DNA from: CAWBRT01 sp963819175
GTDB taxonomy: Bacteria > Acidobacteriota > Terriglobia > Terriglobales > Acidobacteriaceae
NCBI GenBank assembly: GCA_963819175.1
Contig: CAWFVJ010000014.1
Coordinates: 69,907-133,906, forward strand
Direction: 5' to 3'
DNA: 64,000 nucleotides
A program made the translations under genes and the position numbers. Position 1 is the stretch's first letter. Every line of letters starts with the position of its first letter. Positions 8,927 to 17,769 of this stretch are shown here, piece after piece. The notes beneath the pieces were generated by a model. It was not told where the DNA came from. It saw only the letters and a program-made list of their open reading frames with translations, and made no database searches.

Positions 8927-9994
8927 ATGAGAGGTTCGGATGCAGTCGTAGAGATGTTAATTGCGCACAAGGTTAAACATGTATTTGGAGTCCCTGGAGA
9001 CACCAGCATGAACGTCCACGATTCCTTCGCTGGCCGAACCGCGGAGATTCAACACATTTTGACGCGGGACGAGCGCAATGCAGGGTACATGGCCGACGGT
9101 TATGCGCGGGTATCGAGGAAGCCGGGTGTGGTGGAGACGCCAAGCGGCGGGGGAGCTTTATATGTGATTCCGGCCGTAAGCGAGGCCAACAATTCCTGTA
9201 TCCCCGTGATATGCCTGTCGTCCGACATCACGATGAGCAGCGAACAGACTAATGCGTTGACGGATGTTGATCAGGAATTGTTGTTCAAGGCCGTTACCAA
9301 GTGGAACACCAAGATTAGAGTGGCTTCCAAAATCCCCCAGCTGTTTCGAAAAGCATTTCGAATGGCTACCGGAGGCGTCCCTGGGGCGGTACATCTTGCC
9401 CTGCCGGAAAATATCTTGGAGCAGCAGGTCGAGTTTCCTGCCAAAGAACTGAGAGCGCTTGAGGCGACTTCAGCTCAGGCGCCTTTCAGATGCGGGCCGA
9501 CCAGCCAGGATATCGACAAAGTTGTCGATCTGTTTTGCCAGTCCGTGCGACCGATCGTTTTGGCCGGGGGCGGCGTGCACCTCTCCGACGCCTATGAGCA
9601 GTTGGAACAGTTCAGAGCCGGGTATAACGTTCCGGTGGTAACAACGGTGAATGGGAAAGGCAGTGTTCAGGAATTCGCGAACAATGCCGTTGGAGTTATT
9701 GGATCAAACGGCGGTTCGGAGGAAGGGTTAGCTACTATCCAGCAGGCTGACCTTGTTCTAGTACTAGGCTCGAAGCTAAACAACGTAACCACGATGGGCA
9801 AGATAGCAATCAATAAAGATGCCAAGGTGATTCAAGTCGACATTGGCGAGGATGGGATAGGGCTGAATACGCCTGTGGATGTGGCTATCGTGAGCGACGT
9901 CAACGAGTTTTTGTGTACCCTCAATCGTGAAATGCTGGCGGCAAAAAGCCGTTTGGCTGACCAATACGCCACGTGGAACGTCGTGGGTCCATAA
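8927..9994 (+). CDS. ThDP-dependent enzyme (acetolactate-synthase-like), N-terminal part, frameshifted
   Basis: The first 350 residues of a thiamine-diphosphate enzyme of the acetolactate synthase / benzoylformate decarboxylase superfamily. It has the Pyr domain with the cofactor-activating Glu (E49 in TRDERNAGYMADGYAR), VETPSGGGALY, and the central Rossmann-like domain (IVLAGGGVHLSD near 205). An AGGAGG lies 8 bases before ATG 8927. The frame ends at 9994, but the rest of the protein continues in the next frame from about 9985. Dropping one G of GTGGGTCC restores a typical protein of about 575 residues. The substrate is unknown; nearby oxalate genes make oxalyl-CoA decarboxylase tempting, but I see nothing specific for it. 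Confidence 0.75.
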   Translation: MRGSDAVVEMLIAHKVKHVFGVPGDTSMNVHDSFAGRTAEIQHILTRDERNAGYMADGYARVSRKPGVVETPSGGGALYVIPAVSEANNSCIPVICLSSDITMSSEQTNALTDVDQELLFKAVTKWNTKIRVASKIPQLFRKAFRMATGGVPGAVHLALPENILEQQVEFPAKELRALEATSAQAPFRCGPTSQDIDKVVDLFCQSVRPIVLAGGGVHLSDAYEQLEQFRAGYNVPVVTTVNGKGSVQEFANNAVGVIGSNGGSEEGLATIQQADLVLVLGSKLNNVTTMGKIAINKDAKVIQVDIGEDGIGLNTPVDVAIVSDVNEFLCTLNREMLAAKSRLADQYATWNVVGP

Positions 9995-10031
9995 TAAGAT
10001 TATTGAAAAGAGAAAAAGGATTGAGCAGGAG

Positions 10032-10661
10032 ATGCTCACCGACAGCAAGTTGGTTCTTCCATGCAGGTTCTTCGGCGCGCTGGAACAATTGACGGATGAC
10101 AACACGGTCCTCGTGGGCGATGCGGGCACCCCCACCCCATATCTTTCGTCTTACCTCAGGCTGAAGAAAGCTGGCCGATGGAATGTATTGCCCAGAGCCC
10201 ACGGTAGCTTAGGCTACGCTTTGCCGGCTGCGATTGGCGTCAAAGTGGCGAAGCCCGATGCCACAGTATTTTCTTTGATGGGCGATGCCAGCTTGGGAAT
10301 GGCTCTCGGTGATTTGGAGACTGCTAAGAGGCTGGGCCTGCCGATTATATTCGTTAATTTTGAAAACAATTGCTATGGCTGGATCAAGACCATTCAGCGG
10401 CTCTACTATGACGAGAGGTACTTTGCCGTAGATTTCTGCCCGATTGATTCAGTCGCCGTAGCCAAAGGATTCGGCATCGATGCCATCAGCATCAGCAACA
10501 ATGCGCAGATCGAGGAAGGTATTCAGTGGGCGCTGGCTCAAGAGAAGCCAACGTTTCTAAATGTCGCCATCGAACGGCCTACAGGGTTTGTGCCTCCGGT
10601 ATTAAAGTGGGAGCGTGACATCAAAGTCCCGCCTTCCGAAAGAAAGAAGCTAACCTATTAG
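10032..10661 (+). CDS. ThDP-dependent enzyme, C-terminal part
   Basis: The cofactor-binding (PP) domain of the same enzyme. The ThDP/Mg motif runs from MGDASLGMALGD to ENNCYGW with the expected spacing of about 27 residues, and the reading is open upstream to 9927, joining the first part at about 9985. It ends FLNVAIERPTGFVPP. Taken alone it could start at ATG 10032, but it would be inactive without the Pyr domain. A true split gene is unlikely, because the pieces join without loss of sequence after a one-base correction. Confidence 0.75.
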   Translation: MLTDSKLVLPCRFFGALEQLTDDNTVLVGDAGTPTPYLSSYLRLKKAGRWNVLPRAHGSLGYALPAAIGVKVAKPDATVFSLMGDASLGMALGDLETAKRLGLPIIFVNFENNCYGWIKTIQRLYYDERYFAVDFCPIDSVAVAKGFGIDAISISNNAQIEEGIQWALAQEKPTFLNVAIERPTGFVPPVLKWERDIKVPPSERKKLTY

Positions 10662-10719
10662 TCTGATTTGCGAACGTGATACCGCTGCAAGGCAGCGCGG
10701 GCACTGGCACGTCTGCAAC

Positions 10720-12105
10720 CTATCGAATGGCCAAGGGCCTGCTTTCAGCCGAGGGTAAGCTCACCCCAAGAGCCTTCGCCAGGGTCGGAGCGATCTGCCG
10801 CATATCAATTACTCCAAGGTTTCTGCCGTGTGCAATTCCAGCCCCGGCAACAAAGAAGGAAGCGCGCATCTCGGGGTGTTCCGGCAGATATCCGTGCGTG
10901 CCGCCCGGCGCGGTGTCCCGGTGCACTGGCCCGGAGAAGCTGAACTCCATCTGAAAGCCAGGTTTGAGATCAACCAGAAAGCTGGCGGTCGGGAACCCGC
11001 CCAACTTCAGCAATTCATCCTGTTCAACAATCCGGTTAATGCCGTTCTCCGGATCGGCGGCTAACTGCTTCAGTAGCTCTCGGGTCGTCTTTACCAAAGC
11101 CGGATCGCGCGCGTCCTTCAGCACAATTGCCGCCGAGCCGCCGCTCGTCCAAGGCATGGCTTCCCACCGTTCAATCTTTGTAGTGCCAAATTGAGTCTTC
11201 GCCGCGGCAGTCCGTATCAGCCCAGCCGACACGAAGGCCGCCGCAAGGTTCAAGCGATGGCTGACCTTAGCGAAGCCGTGGTCCGATACGACGCAAATCA
11301 TCGCGTCTGGGTCCACACTCAAAGCCGCATCGCGCAACTGCCCGACCATTTCGTCACTGGCTTCGAGAACTGCGTTTGCCTCTGGACTGAACGGCCCGTG
11401 CTGATGTTCCACGTGATCGAGCGCCGCCAGATGTACGGTGATCAAGTTCGGCTTGTACTTCTTTATGATCGCTGCGGCAAACTTTGCCCGCAGCCGGTCG
11501 TTCTGCAAGTCCGCGTTTGACCCATTGGCGTAAGGCCCCAGCTCTGCCTCCAGATTGGCCAGCAGTCCTGGAGTCGATAGCGCCCGCAGCAGTTTGCTGT
11601 CGTCCGGGGTTCCCGCGCGCCATACCTCCGGAATGAGGTACCTGACCGGAGCGCCCACGCTGACGGGCCAATTCACGCTCGCGGTTACTAATCCCGCGGC
11701 ATTGGCGGCGTCCCATAAGGTCGGCACTCGGATGTCTTCGCTGTACCAGTATAATCCCTGAAAGTTTTTTTGCTCGGGGTCGAACGTCGTGTTCGACCAG
11801 ATGCCATGCTTTCCGGGCCAAACGCCGGTGATCAGCGTGGTGTGACTCGGATACGTTATGGTCGGGACGACACCGTTCACGCCTTCAGCGTAAACTCCCT
11901 TGCGCATCATGCGCCGAAGGTTGGGAACCTTCAGGCCAAGCTGCTCCGCCCGCGTCACGTAATCGGGGCGCATTCCGTCCACCGAGATGAGGACTACGCT
12001 GCGCGCATTGGCCGTGGCTGCCAAGCCGCATATCAAGAGTACGATGACGGCGACAGACAGGCTAGGCCCTGCACGGCGCCAATCAAATGAGATTGAACGA
12101 TTCAT
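10720..12105 (-). CDS. Secreted alkaline-phosphatase-superfamily phosphodiesterase
   Basis: A 461-residue member of the type I phosphodiesterase / nucleotide pyrophosphatase group. A signal peptide covers about residues 15-35 (SVAVIVLLICGLAATANA). Metal and nucleophile motifs are visible: ISVDGMRPDY (first Asp), VVPTITYPSHTTLITG (catalytic Thr), LDHVEHQHGP and VVSDHGFAK (Asp/His ligands), and a late GGTHGYLPEHPEM with the last His. It probably acts in the periplasm on phosphodiester or pyrophosphate bonds; the substrate is not predictable. It converges on the ThDP gene and is separated from the AAA gene by 84 bases on the same strand. Confidence 0.88.
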   Translation of the reverse strand: MNRSISFDWRRAGPSLSVAVIVLLICGLAATANARSVVLISVDGMRPDYVTRAEQLGLKVPNLRRMMRKGVYAEGVNGVVPTITYPSHTTLITGVWPGKHGIWSNTTFDPEQKNFQGLYWYSEDIRVPTLWDAANAAGLVTASVNWPVSVGAPVRYLIPEVWRAGTPDDSKLLRALSTPGLLANLEAELGPYANGSNADLQNDRLRAKFAAAIIKKYKPNLITVHLAALDHVEHQHGPFSPEANAVLEASDEMVGQLRDAALSVDPDAMICVVSDHGFAKVSHRLNLAAAFVSAGLIRTAAAKTQFGTTKIERWEAMPWTSGGSAAIVLKDARDPALVKTTRELLKQLAADPENGINRIVEQDELLKLGGFPTASFLVDLKPGFQMEFSFSGPVHRDTAPGGTHGYLPEHPEMRASFFVAGAGIAHGRNLGVIDMRQIAPTLAKALGVSLPSAESRPLAIR

Positions 12106-12189
12106 TCGCGCCTCCCGCTATCACCAGTATGCATGATTACGAGATGTTATGAATCACGGGCTGGCGGCTTCAGACGGTCACGACACGCA

Positions 12190-13872
12190 TCAGCCTTTTC
12201 TGCGAGGAGGAGACTTTTGCGCCCGGAGCGATGGGTCATCGGGCAACAAGACATGAGATGCGCGTCGCGGCCCGTCCACGCCGCGCTGCTCGAATGCCCT
12301 GAACCTCTGCTCGTCCTGAGTAGTAATCGATGGGGGCACACGTTCGCGGGCCGCCTTGCTCAAATGTTCTTCCGAGATGGGTTGCCGCGCCTTGCGAGCC
12401 AGGCGCGCAGCTTCGTCCACCATGACTTTCAGGTCGGCCGCCGAGTACCCCTCCAGTGATTTTGCTATGCTGTCGGTATCAATGGCGGTCATGCGGCGTC
12501 CATATAGATGAAATTGCAGAATCGACGAACGCGCGACGGCGTCAGGCGAACCGACATAGATTTTTTTGTCGAGTCGGCCGGTGCGCTGCACCGCCGGATC
12601 GATCTTCCAAGGCTCGTTGGTGGCCGCAATCAGCAGGATACGGCGCTCGGCGCAAGTTTCCAACTGCTTGAGGAACTCGCTTACCTCCTCCGCGGTCTGA
12701 TGCTGATGGGCAGCGAGCTCTCTACGGGCGGGAACCATGCCCTCGAATTCGTCGACAAAAACAATCGCCGGCGCCCGCTCGGCAGCCGTATCGAAGAGCT
12801 CACGAATCTTTAGCGTGGTGCCGTGTATAAAGGTGCTGCCGATTTCAGAAGGGAACACCTCCGAAAAGTAGTAGCCCAACTCTTCGGCCAGCGCGCGAGA
12901 GATAAAAGTCTTGCCGCATCCGGGTGGGCCGAACAACAAAATACCATTCGGAATCGTTAGGCCGTATGCTTTTAGGTCCTCGGGATCGCGCATGGCTGTA
13001 ACGACTTCTTCGTAGAGCAACGCCTTGAGTTCGTCCATGCCGCCCACCTTCGCGAGCCCATGCTTGGTGGGGTTTGGAATAGGACTGTCTGCTTCTATTA
13101 CCTCGACACTCACGGTCACGGGAGCTGGCGCTGACTCCGGCTGCGTGGGCGAAGCGGCTTCGGCCACGGCCGTAATCGTGCCGGCGCCGGCGGATGGCGG
13201 TGTGCGCTCTGCGGGCTCGGCCGCGGCACGTTCCACGTCTCTGGGCTCCGTCCAGCGTTCGATCCAGATGGGGATTGGTCCGGCAACTTTTTCAGCGCAC
13301 ATAGGACAGTACTGGTCATCGGGCGGTTCACATTGCCATGGCTCGTGGCCGTACGGCATGCCGCAGCCGGTGCAGAGGTGGCGGTGCGCGTTCTCACCTT
13401 CACCATTTGTAGGCTCAGGTGGCTGCTCGGATGAATGTATCGCCTCATCGAGTTTGGCGAGGCCCGCCATCATTTCGATGACCGAGTCCCCACGGGTTTG
13501 ACGGAAGCTGATTTGGAGTTGCTTGTAGGCACGTCCGAGGCTTGCTAGTTCGACATTCGCCAAGCCGCCGTTGATGGCCGCGCCGAACCTTTCGGCCACG
13601 CTGCGCGGAATGGCTTCCCAGGTCTCGCGCAACAACGATTCAGCCGTGCCGCCGACAATCGTTTGCATCGAATCCGACCACTCCGCAAACTCTCGACGGC
13701 CGCGTTCATACTGAAAGCCGCCGATGGCGACCAGCAGCGGAAGCCAGGAAAAATCGGCAGGGGCTCCCTCCTCACGTCTTTGCGCTATCGCTCCGACGGC
13801 GTAGTCGAACTCGTCGCGGGCGAAGAAAAAGCTGCTCGCATTTGCTGTGAATTGCCGCTTTGGATTCGTCAT
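12190..13872 (-). CDS. AAA ATPase with internal zinc ribbon
   Basis: A 560-residue AAA protein of the FtsH/Cdc48 classical type but with no protease or membrane segment. The N-terminal 150 residues are unrecognised and helical. A zinc-ribbon-like segment with CTGCGMPYG and YCPMCAEK (four Cys in CxxC pairs, about residues 168-192) follows, then a Pro/Ala-rich linker. The ATPase has Walker A GPPGCGKT (about 313), Walker B IVFVDEFE, sensor 1 AATNEP and the arginine finger RTGRLD, ending in the C-terminal lid. The role is unknown. It is downstream of the OxlT-like transporter but separated from it by a terminator, so it is probably its own unit. Confidence 0.85.
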   Translation of the reverse strand: MTNPKRQFTANASSFFFARDEFDYAVGAIAQRREEGAPADFSWLPLLVAIGGFQYERGRREFAEWSDSMQTIVGGTAESLLRETWEAIPRSVAERFGAAINGGLANVELASLGRAYKQLQISFRQTRGDSVIEMMAGLAKLDEAIHSSEQPPEPTNGEGENAHRHLCTGCGMPYGHEPWQCEPPDDQYCPMCAEKVAGPIPIWIERWTEPRDVERAAAEPAERTPPSAGAGTITAVAEAASPTQPESAPAPVTVSVEVIEADSPIPNPTKHGLAKVGGMDELKALLYEEVVTAMRDPEDLKAYGLTIPNGILLFGPPGCGKTFISRALAEELGYYFSEVFPSEIGSTFIHGTTLKIRELFDTAAERAPAIVFVDEFEGMVPARRELAAHQHQTAEEVSEFLKQLETCAERRILLIAATNEPWKIDPAVQRTGRLDKKIYVGSPDAVARSSILQFHLYGRRMTAIDTDSIAKSLEGYSAADLKVMVDEAARLARKARQPISEEHLSKAARERVPPSITTQDEQRFRAFEQRGVDGPRRASHVLLPDDPSLRAQKSPPRRKG

Positions 13873-13955
13873 AACACCTGGGTCGCGAGTTCCTTAATCA
13901 CCAGACAGACGAAGGGATATGTATGGCTGGCCGGACAATGGAGCACTTGAAACAA

Positions 13956-13986
13956 GGGGAGTCCATCGTGACGATGAGGACTCCCC
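13956..13986 (-). terminator. Terminator after the OxlT-like transporter gene
   Basis: GGGGAGTCC and GGACTCCCC form a stem, extended inward by ATCG/CGAT around a TGA loop. Read on the minus strand it is followed by TTGTTTC. It lies between the transporter stop (14027) and the AAA gene start (13872). Confidence 0.75.
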
Positions 13987-14026
13987 TCCAAGTTGCTGTC
14001 CGGACATAGACTGCCCAGTCGATCTA

Positions 14027-15361
14027 TTAACCGGCCGTAGCGGCCTTTGCCTTGGCTTTTTGATCCTCTGCTACGGCTTCTGCGTGCATCTCCTTGGCGC
14101 GTGCAATCGTGCGCTTGGCGTATGGCTTAAGCCACAGCAGCGCCATGAAACCTGCAAGGATGTCGCAGGCAATCATGGCGTAGAACACCATGACCCAGGA
14201 GCCCTCCTTAACACTCGCCATTGCGGCGACCGGTCCAGCGAAAATCGAGGCCGTGCCCTTGGCGGTGTAGACGATGCCGTAGTTCGTAGTGGCCCATTTC
14301 CTGCCGAACAGGTCGGCAGTGATGGCCGGGAACAAGGAAAAAATCTCGCCCCAAGCAAAGAACACCACGCTGGATAGCAATATGAACAGAATCGGTCTGG
14401 TGATCGTTTGCAGCAATGCCCATACGCCAACGCCTTCCAGAGTGAAGGCAATGAACATTGCATTCTCGCGGCCGATCCGGTCCGAAATCCAGCCCCAGAA
14501 GGGCCGGGTTACACCGTTGACGATACGGTTAAGCTGGATTGCCAACACTAGCGCAGACATACCCCAGGCGACAATTACCTTGTCGACGTGATAGAAAGAG
14601 GCGATGGGGCTGATCTGGGCGGTGACGACCAAGCCGCCGAAAGCCACCATCGTCATCATTATGTAAATAATGTAGAACGATGGTTGCTTAATCATCTGCG
14701 TCCAAGTCATATCCACGGCCGAGATTGCTACTTTGCTAGGCTTCCAGCCCACCGGCAACCAACCGTCCGGCGGTGCGATAATGAACAGCGCGGCAAGCAC
14801 CACGATCGTCCCCTGGATGAATCCCCAAGTGATGAAAGTGTGCTGGTATCCGGAGGTTTTGATCATCGTGGCTATGGGAGCCACGGTAACCGCCGTCCCT
14901 ATGCCATACGCGCCGGAGACAACGCCGACGCACAGGCCGCGATGATCGGGGAACCACTTGAGCACGTTTCCAACGCACGCGCCGTAAACGGCGCCGGCGC
15001 CTATGCCGCCGATCGCATACCACACGATCACTCCGGTCATAGAACCGGCATATCCGGATCCGATCCAGCCGGCTCCGACTAGCACGCCGCCGATGATGAT
15101 CAGCATACGTGGTCCAAGCCGGTCGACCAGATATCCTTCAAACGGCACCAGCCAGGTTTCTGCAAAAATAAAAGCTGCAAAAGCCACTTGGACGGCCGCA
15201 AGCGTTACACGGAAGTTTGTGGTTAAAGGTTTGGTGAATAGCGTCCAGGCATACTGTAGATTAGCGATCGCCATCATGGCGACGATGCCTGCGCACATTT
15301 GTAGCCAGCGATTGACTACACGAGGCTCAGCTTTGGGCCCAGGGACTACGGATGCTGCCAT
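14027..15361 (-). CDS. MFS transporter, oxalate:formate antiporter-like
   Basis: A 444-residue major facilitator protein with 12 predicted helices and the OxlT-type pattern: NLQYAWTLFTKPL in helix 1, an early FAETWLVPFEGYLVDRLGPR loop-2 motif, GGIGAGAVYGACVGNVLKWFP in helix 4-5 and GWISDRIGREN between the halves. The start is ATG 15361: AGGAGG lies 7 bases before it, whereas upstream codons in frame run into the terminator of the previous gene. Family members exchange oxalate for formate or move related small carboxylates. Its place directly behind the oxalate-oxidoreductase-like genes supports oxalate uptake, but it has its own terminators on both sides. Confidence 0.82.
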   Translation of the reverse strand: MAASVVPGPKAEPRVVNRWLQMCAGIVAMMAIANLQYAWTLFTKPLTTNFRVTLAAVQVAFAAFIFAETWLVPFEGYLVDRLGPRMLIIIGGVLVGAGWIGSGYAGSMTGVIVWYAIGGIGAGAVYGACVGNVLKWFPDHRGLCVGVVSGAYGIGTAVTVAPIATMIKTSGYQHTFITWGFIQGTIVVLAALFIIAPPDGWLPVGWKPSKVAISAVDMTWTQMIKQPSFYIIYIMMTMVAFGGLVVTAQISPIASFYHVDKVIVAWGMSALVLAIQLNRIVNGVTRPFWGWISDRIGRENAMFIAFTLEGVGVWALLQTITRPILFILLSSVVFFAWGEIFSLFPAITADLFGRKWATTNYGIVYTAKGTASIFAGPVAAMASVKEGSWVMVFYAMIACDILAGFMALLWLKPYAKRTIARAKEMHAEAVAEDQKAKAKAATAG

Positions 15362-15447
15362 TGGCAAACCTCCTGAGTGGTACTTGGGGGTTAAGTTCTC
15401 TTTCCCATCCACTCTGTCCAGACTGAGGCACTGCTGCGGAAGAAAAA

Positions 15448-15471
15448 GGCCCGCCCTTTTCGGGGCGGGCC
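15448..15471 (-). terminator. Terminator after the oxidoreductase operon
   Basis: GGCCCGCCC pairs with GGGCGGGCC around a GAAAA loop; on the minus strand the stem is followed by TTTTTC. It sits 6 bases after the stop of the beta subunit and ends that operon before the transporter gene. Confidence 0.9.
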
Positions 15472-15476
15472 AAAGC

Positions 15477-16493
15477 TCATTCGGTAGCGTCAACCTCTTT
15501 CTGGATTGGGATGATACCGGGAACCAACCATTTGGTCCACATATCATCAATCTTGCTCTGGAAGTAATCGACATCGTCATTCGTGAAGTGGGAGAACCTG
15601 CCCTGTTTGAGCAAGTACTCTTTTACCGGCGTACGAACGGCCTTGCCGTCGGCGATCATTCTTGTCTTGCCGAACAGCTTCAGCTTGCCGTTTTCCACTT
15701 CAAACAAAGGCCAAATGCCAGTGTTGACCGAAAGTTCGCCCAGCTCGTAAGCCATGATCGGATCAAAATCCCATCCTTTCGGGCACGGGTTGAGGCAGTG
15801 AATGAATGTGGGACCACCGATCGTCAACGCCTTGCGGATGTTGTTCATACCCTGCAGCGCGAACGAAGTCGACATGGTGGCAACGTATTTAACGGTTGGA
15901 TGACCGGCGATGATCAGGCCAGCCATGTTCTTCTTCCAGCACTGATACATGATGCGCTTCACCGAGCCGGGTGTGCTGAACGAGGTGTGCGCGCCCCACG
16001 GAGTTGATCCGGAAACCTGGATATCCGTGTTGGCGTATGTCTCGTTGTCGTACATCAGGACCAGGAGGTTGTACTCGGCGTGCATCATAGCTGAGGAAAT
16101 GCCTGCCAAACCGGCATCGGAGCCGCCACCGTCACCACAGATGGAGATGACGTTAATGGGCTCGTCCTTCATCTTGCCCTTGCGCATCAACGCTTTGTAA
16201 CCGGCGGCGATGCCCAGGGCGCCGGCGCCGGCGGCGAACAGCTGGGTGTGCATCCATGGAACGGCCCATGGAGTGGTGTAATAACTGGTGTTGGCTACGT
16301 ACATGCATCCGGTGCAGTTCAGCACGACTGTTCTGGGACCGGCGGCTTTTGCCACCAGCCTCATGGTCTCTGCGGAGTAGCAACCCTGGCAAGTGCGGTG
16401 GCCGGAGGTGTAATACTCTTCATTGGGGATCTTTTTGACCCCCTTGAAGGCCTCGAGATTCTGTGTCGGTTTCTCGTCCATTAAAGTACTCAT
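15477..16493 (-). CDS. Oxalate oxidoreductase-like, beta (ThDP) subunit
   Basis: The ThDP- and 4Fe-4S-binding subunit of a 2-oxoacid:ferredoxin oxidoreductase (338 residues). The ThDP/Mg motif is G120-D121-G122 with N150 and N155 (YDNETYANT). Cysteines C35, C38 and C63 have the spacing of the proximal cluster ligands, with a fourth among C233/C237 (HCLNPCPKG). The neighbouring alpha subunit carries the residues I recall as oxalate-specific, so the likely reaction is oxalate to two CO2 with reduction of ferredoxin. GAGGGACAA lies before ATG 16493. It is the last gene of the operon, followed by a strong terminator. Confidence 0.85.
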   Translation of the reverse strand: MSTLMDEKPTQNLEAFKGVKKIPNEEYYTSGHRTCQGCYSAETMRLVAKAAGPRTVVLNCTGCMYVANTSYYTTPWAVPWMHTQLFAAGAGALGIAAGYKALMRKGKMKDEPINVISICGDGGGSDAGLAGISSAMMHAEYNLLVLMYDNETYANTDIQVSGSTPWGAHTSFSTPGSVKRIMYQCWKKNMAGLIIAGHPTVKYVATMSTSFALQGMNNIRKALTIGGPTFIHCLNPCPKGWDFDPIMAYELGELSVNTGIWPLFEVENGKLKLFGKTRMIADGKAVRTPVKEYLLKQGRFSHFTNDDVDYFQSKIDDMWTKWLVPGIIPIQKEVDATE

Positions 16494-16521
16494 TTGTCCC
16501 TCATCCTTTCCGGCGCCGGAA

Positions 16522-17748
16522 TTACTCCCGCACCCCGAACCATTGAGTCAGCGGTTGCGGTTTGCCTGCTGCGGCCTCGAAGCACGCGGCGGTCATCTTT
16601 TCGATGTCGGCCTCGTAGACTTCGCGCCCGCCGAGACCGCAGATGAAGCCCAGCACCGGCGGTTTCGGGCCGCTGCCCGGATACAGTGCGGTGCGCACTT
16701 CGGTGGCCACGACGCCGCTGAGATACGGCGAACCCAGCGAGTAATCGCGGTCGATGACACCCACGGCCTTGAACCGGCTGAGGCACTGTGCCAGTTCCTC
16801 GCCCGGGAATGGGCGGAACCAGCGCAGGCGCACGAAACCGACTTTCTTGCCCTGTGCGCGCATCTTGCGGACAGCAACCTTAACCGGCATCGAGAGCGTG
16901 CCCATGCCTAGCAGAACGACATCGGCATCTTCGGTCATGTACTCTTCGAAGAACGGGTTGGGACCGTAATTGCGGCCGAAGACGCTGTCGTACTCGGCAT
17001 AGACTTCGCGGAGGACATCCTTGGAGTGCTTCGTGACCTCGTACTGCTGCAGACGGATCTCCATCACCCAGTCTTCGTTGCACTGCGGAGCGATCGAGAT
17101 TCTGTTGTCGGGATGGAACAGCATGTCGCCACGATCATAGCGAGGCAGGTACTTATCCACCTGCGCCTGTGTCGGGACCTTCACCAATGACTGCGAGTGG
17201 GTGAGGAACGCGCCATCGAGGCTGATGGCGACGGGCGTCATAATGCGCTTGTCCTCCGCGAAGCGGTAGGCAATCAGATTGGTGTCGAACGCTTCCTGAG
17301 CGCTGTCCACCCAAACCAGATGCCAGCCGAGATCGCGGACCGAGAGCGCGTCGTTGTGCTCGGTGCCGAAGGCTCCGGGATCATCGAGCGCGCGGTTGCC
17401 GACGATGGCCACCATCGGAACGCGCAGAGCCGGGGTTACCGTCAGCGCTTCCATGGCATACATCCAACCCACACCGCTGCTGCCCACAAAAACGCGGGCA
17501 CCGCAAGTGGAGGCGTGTTTGACGATTTCGAACTGAGAGTGCTCGCCGTCGGCGGGGATGAATTCGCAATCCATCTTGCCGTCGGCAATGAGCTGAGACA
17601 TAAATTGCATTACGGTGTCGTAGGGACGAATCGGGAAAGCAGTCACCACATCGACATCGGCCAGCTTGCAGGCGATTGCCATCGCCTCCGACCCTGTGAT
17701 CAGCAGTTCCGATTCCTGCTCGACAGGCGTTTGTGCCATCACTGCCAT
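16522..17748 (-). CDS. Oxalate oxidoreductase-like, alpha subunit
   Basis: The 408-residue alpha subunit combines the Pyr domain and the transketolase C-like domain of the pyruvate:ferredoxin oxidoreductase family. Where pyruvate enzymes have YPITP, this one has FPIRP with Arg41. R119, D122 and F127 occur in GNRALDDPGAFG. From memory, the Moorella thermoacetica oxalate oxidoreductase structure assigns Arg31, Arg109, Asp112 and Phe117 to substrate binding; all four match here at a constant offset of 10. This supports oxalate over pyruvate. E51-like ThDP activation is by the Glu in IPADGEHSQFE. GGAG precedes ATG 17748. It lies between the fused gamma-delta and beta genes, 21 and 28 bases from them. 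Confidence 0.87.
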   Translation of the reverse strand: MAVMAQTPVEQESELLITGSEAMAIACKLADVDVVTAFPIRPYDTVMQFMSQLIADGKMDCEFIPADGEHSQFEIVKHASTCGARVFVGSSGVGWMYAMEALTVTPALRVPMVAIVGNRALDDPGAFGTEHNDALSVRDLGWHLVWVDSAQEAFDTNLIAYRFAEDKRIMTPVAISLDGAFLTHSQSLVKVPTQAQVDKYLPRYDRGDMLFHPDNRISIAPQCNEDWVMEIRLQQYEVTKHSKDVLREVYAEYDSVFGRNYGPNPFFEEYMTEDADVVLLGMGTLSMPVKVAVRKMRAQGKKVGFVRLRWFRPFPGEELAQCLSRFKAVGVIDRDYSLGSPYLSGVVATEVRTALYPGSGPKPPVLGFICGLGGREVYEADIEKMTAACFEAAAGKPQPLTQWFGVRE

Positions 17749-17769
17749 GACCTAATCTCCTTCTCTGGG

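Noticed and set aside
9980..10000. Programmed frameshifting in the ThDP gene
   Set aside because: No slippery heptamer or downstream stimulatory structure is evident, and many other genes here show the same kind of one-base break.
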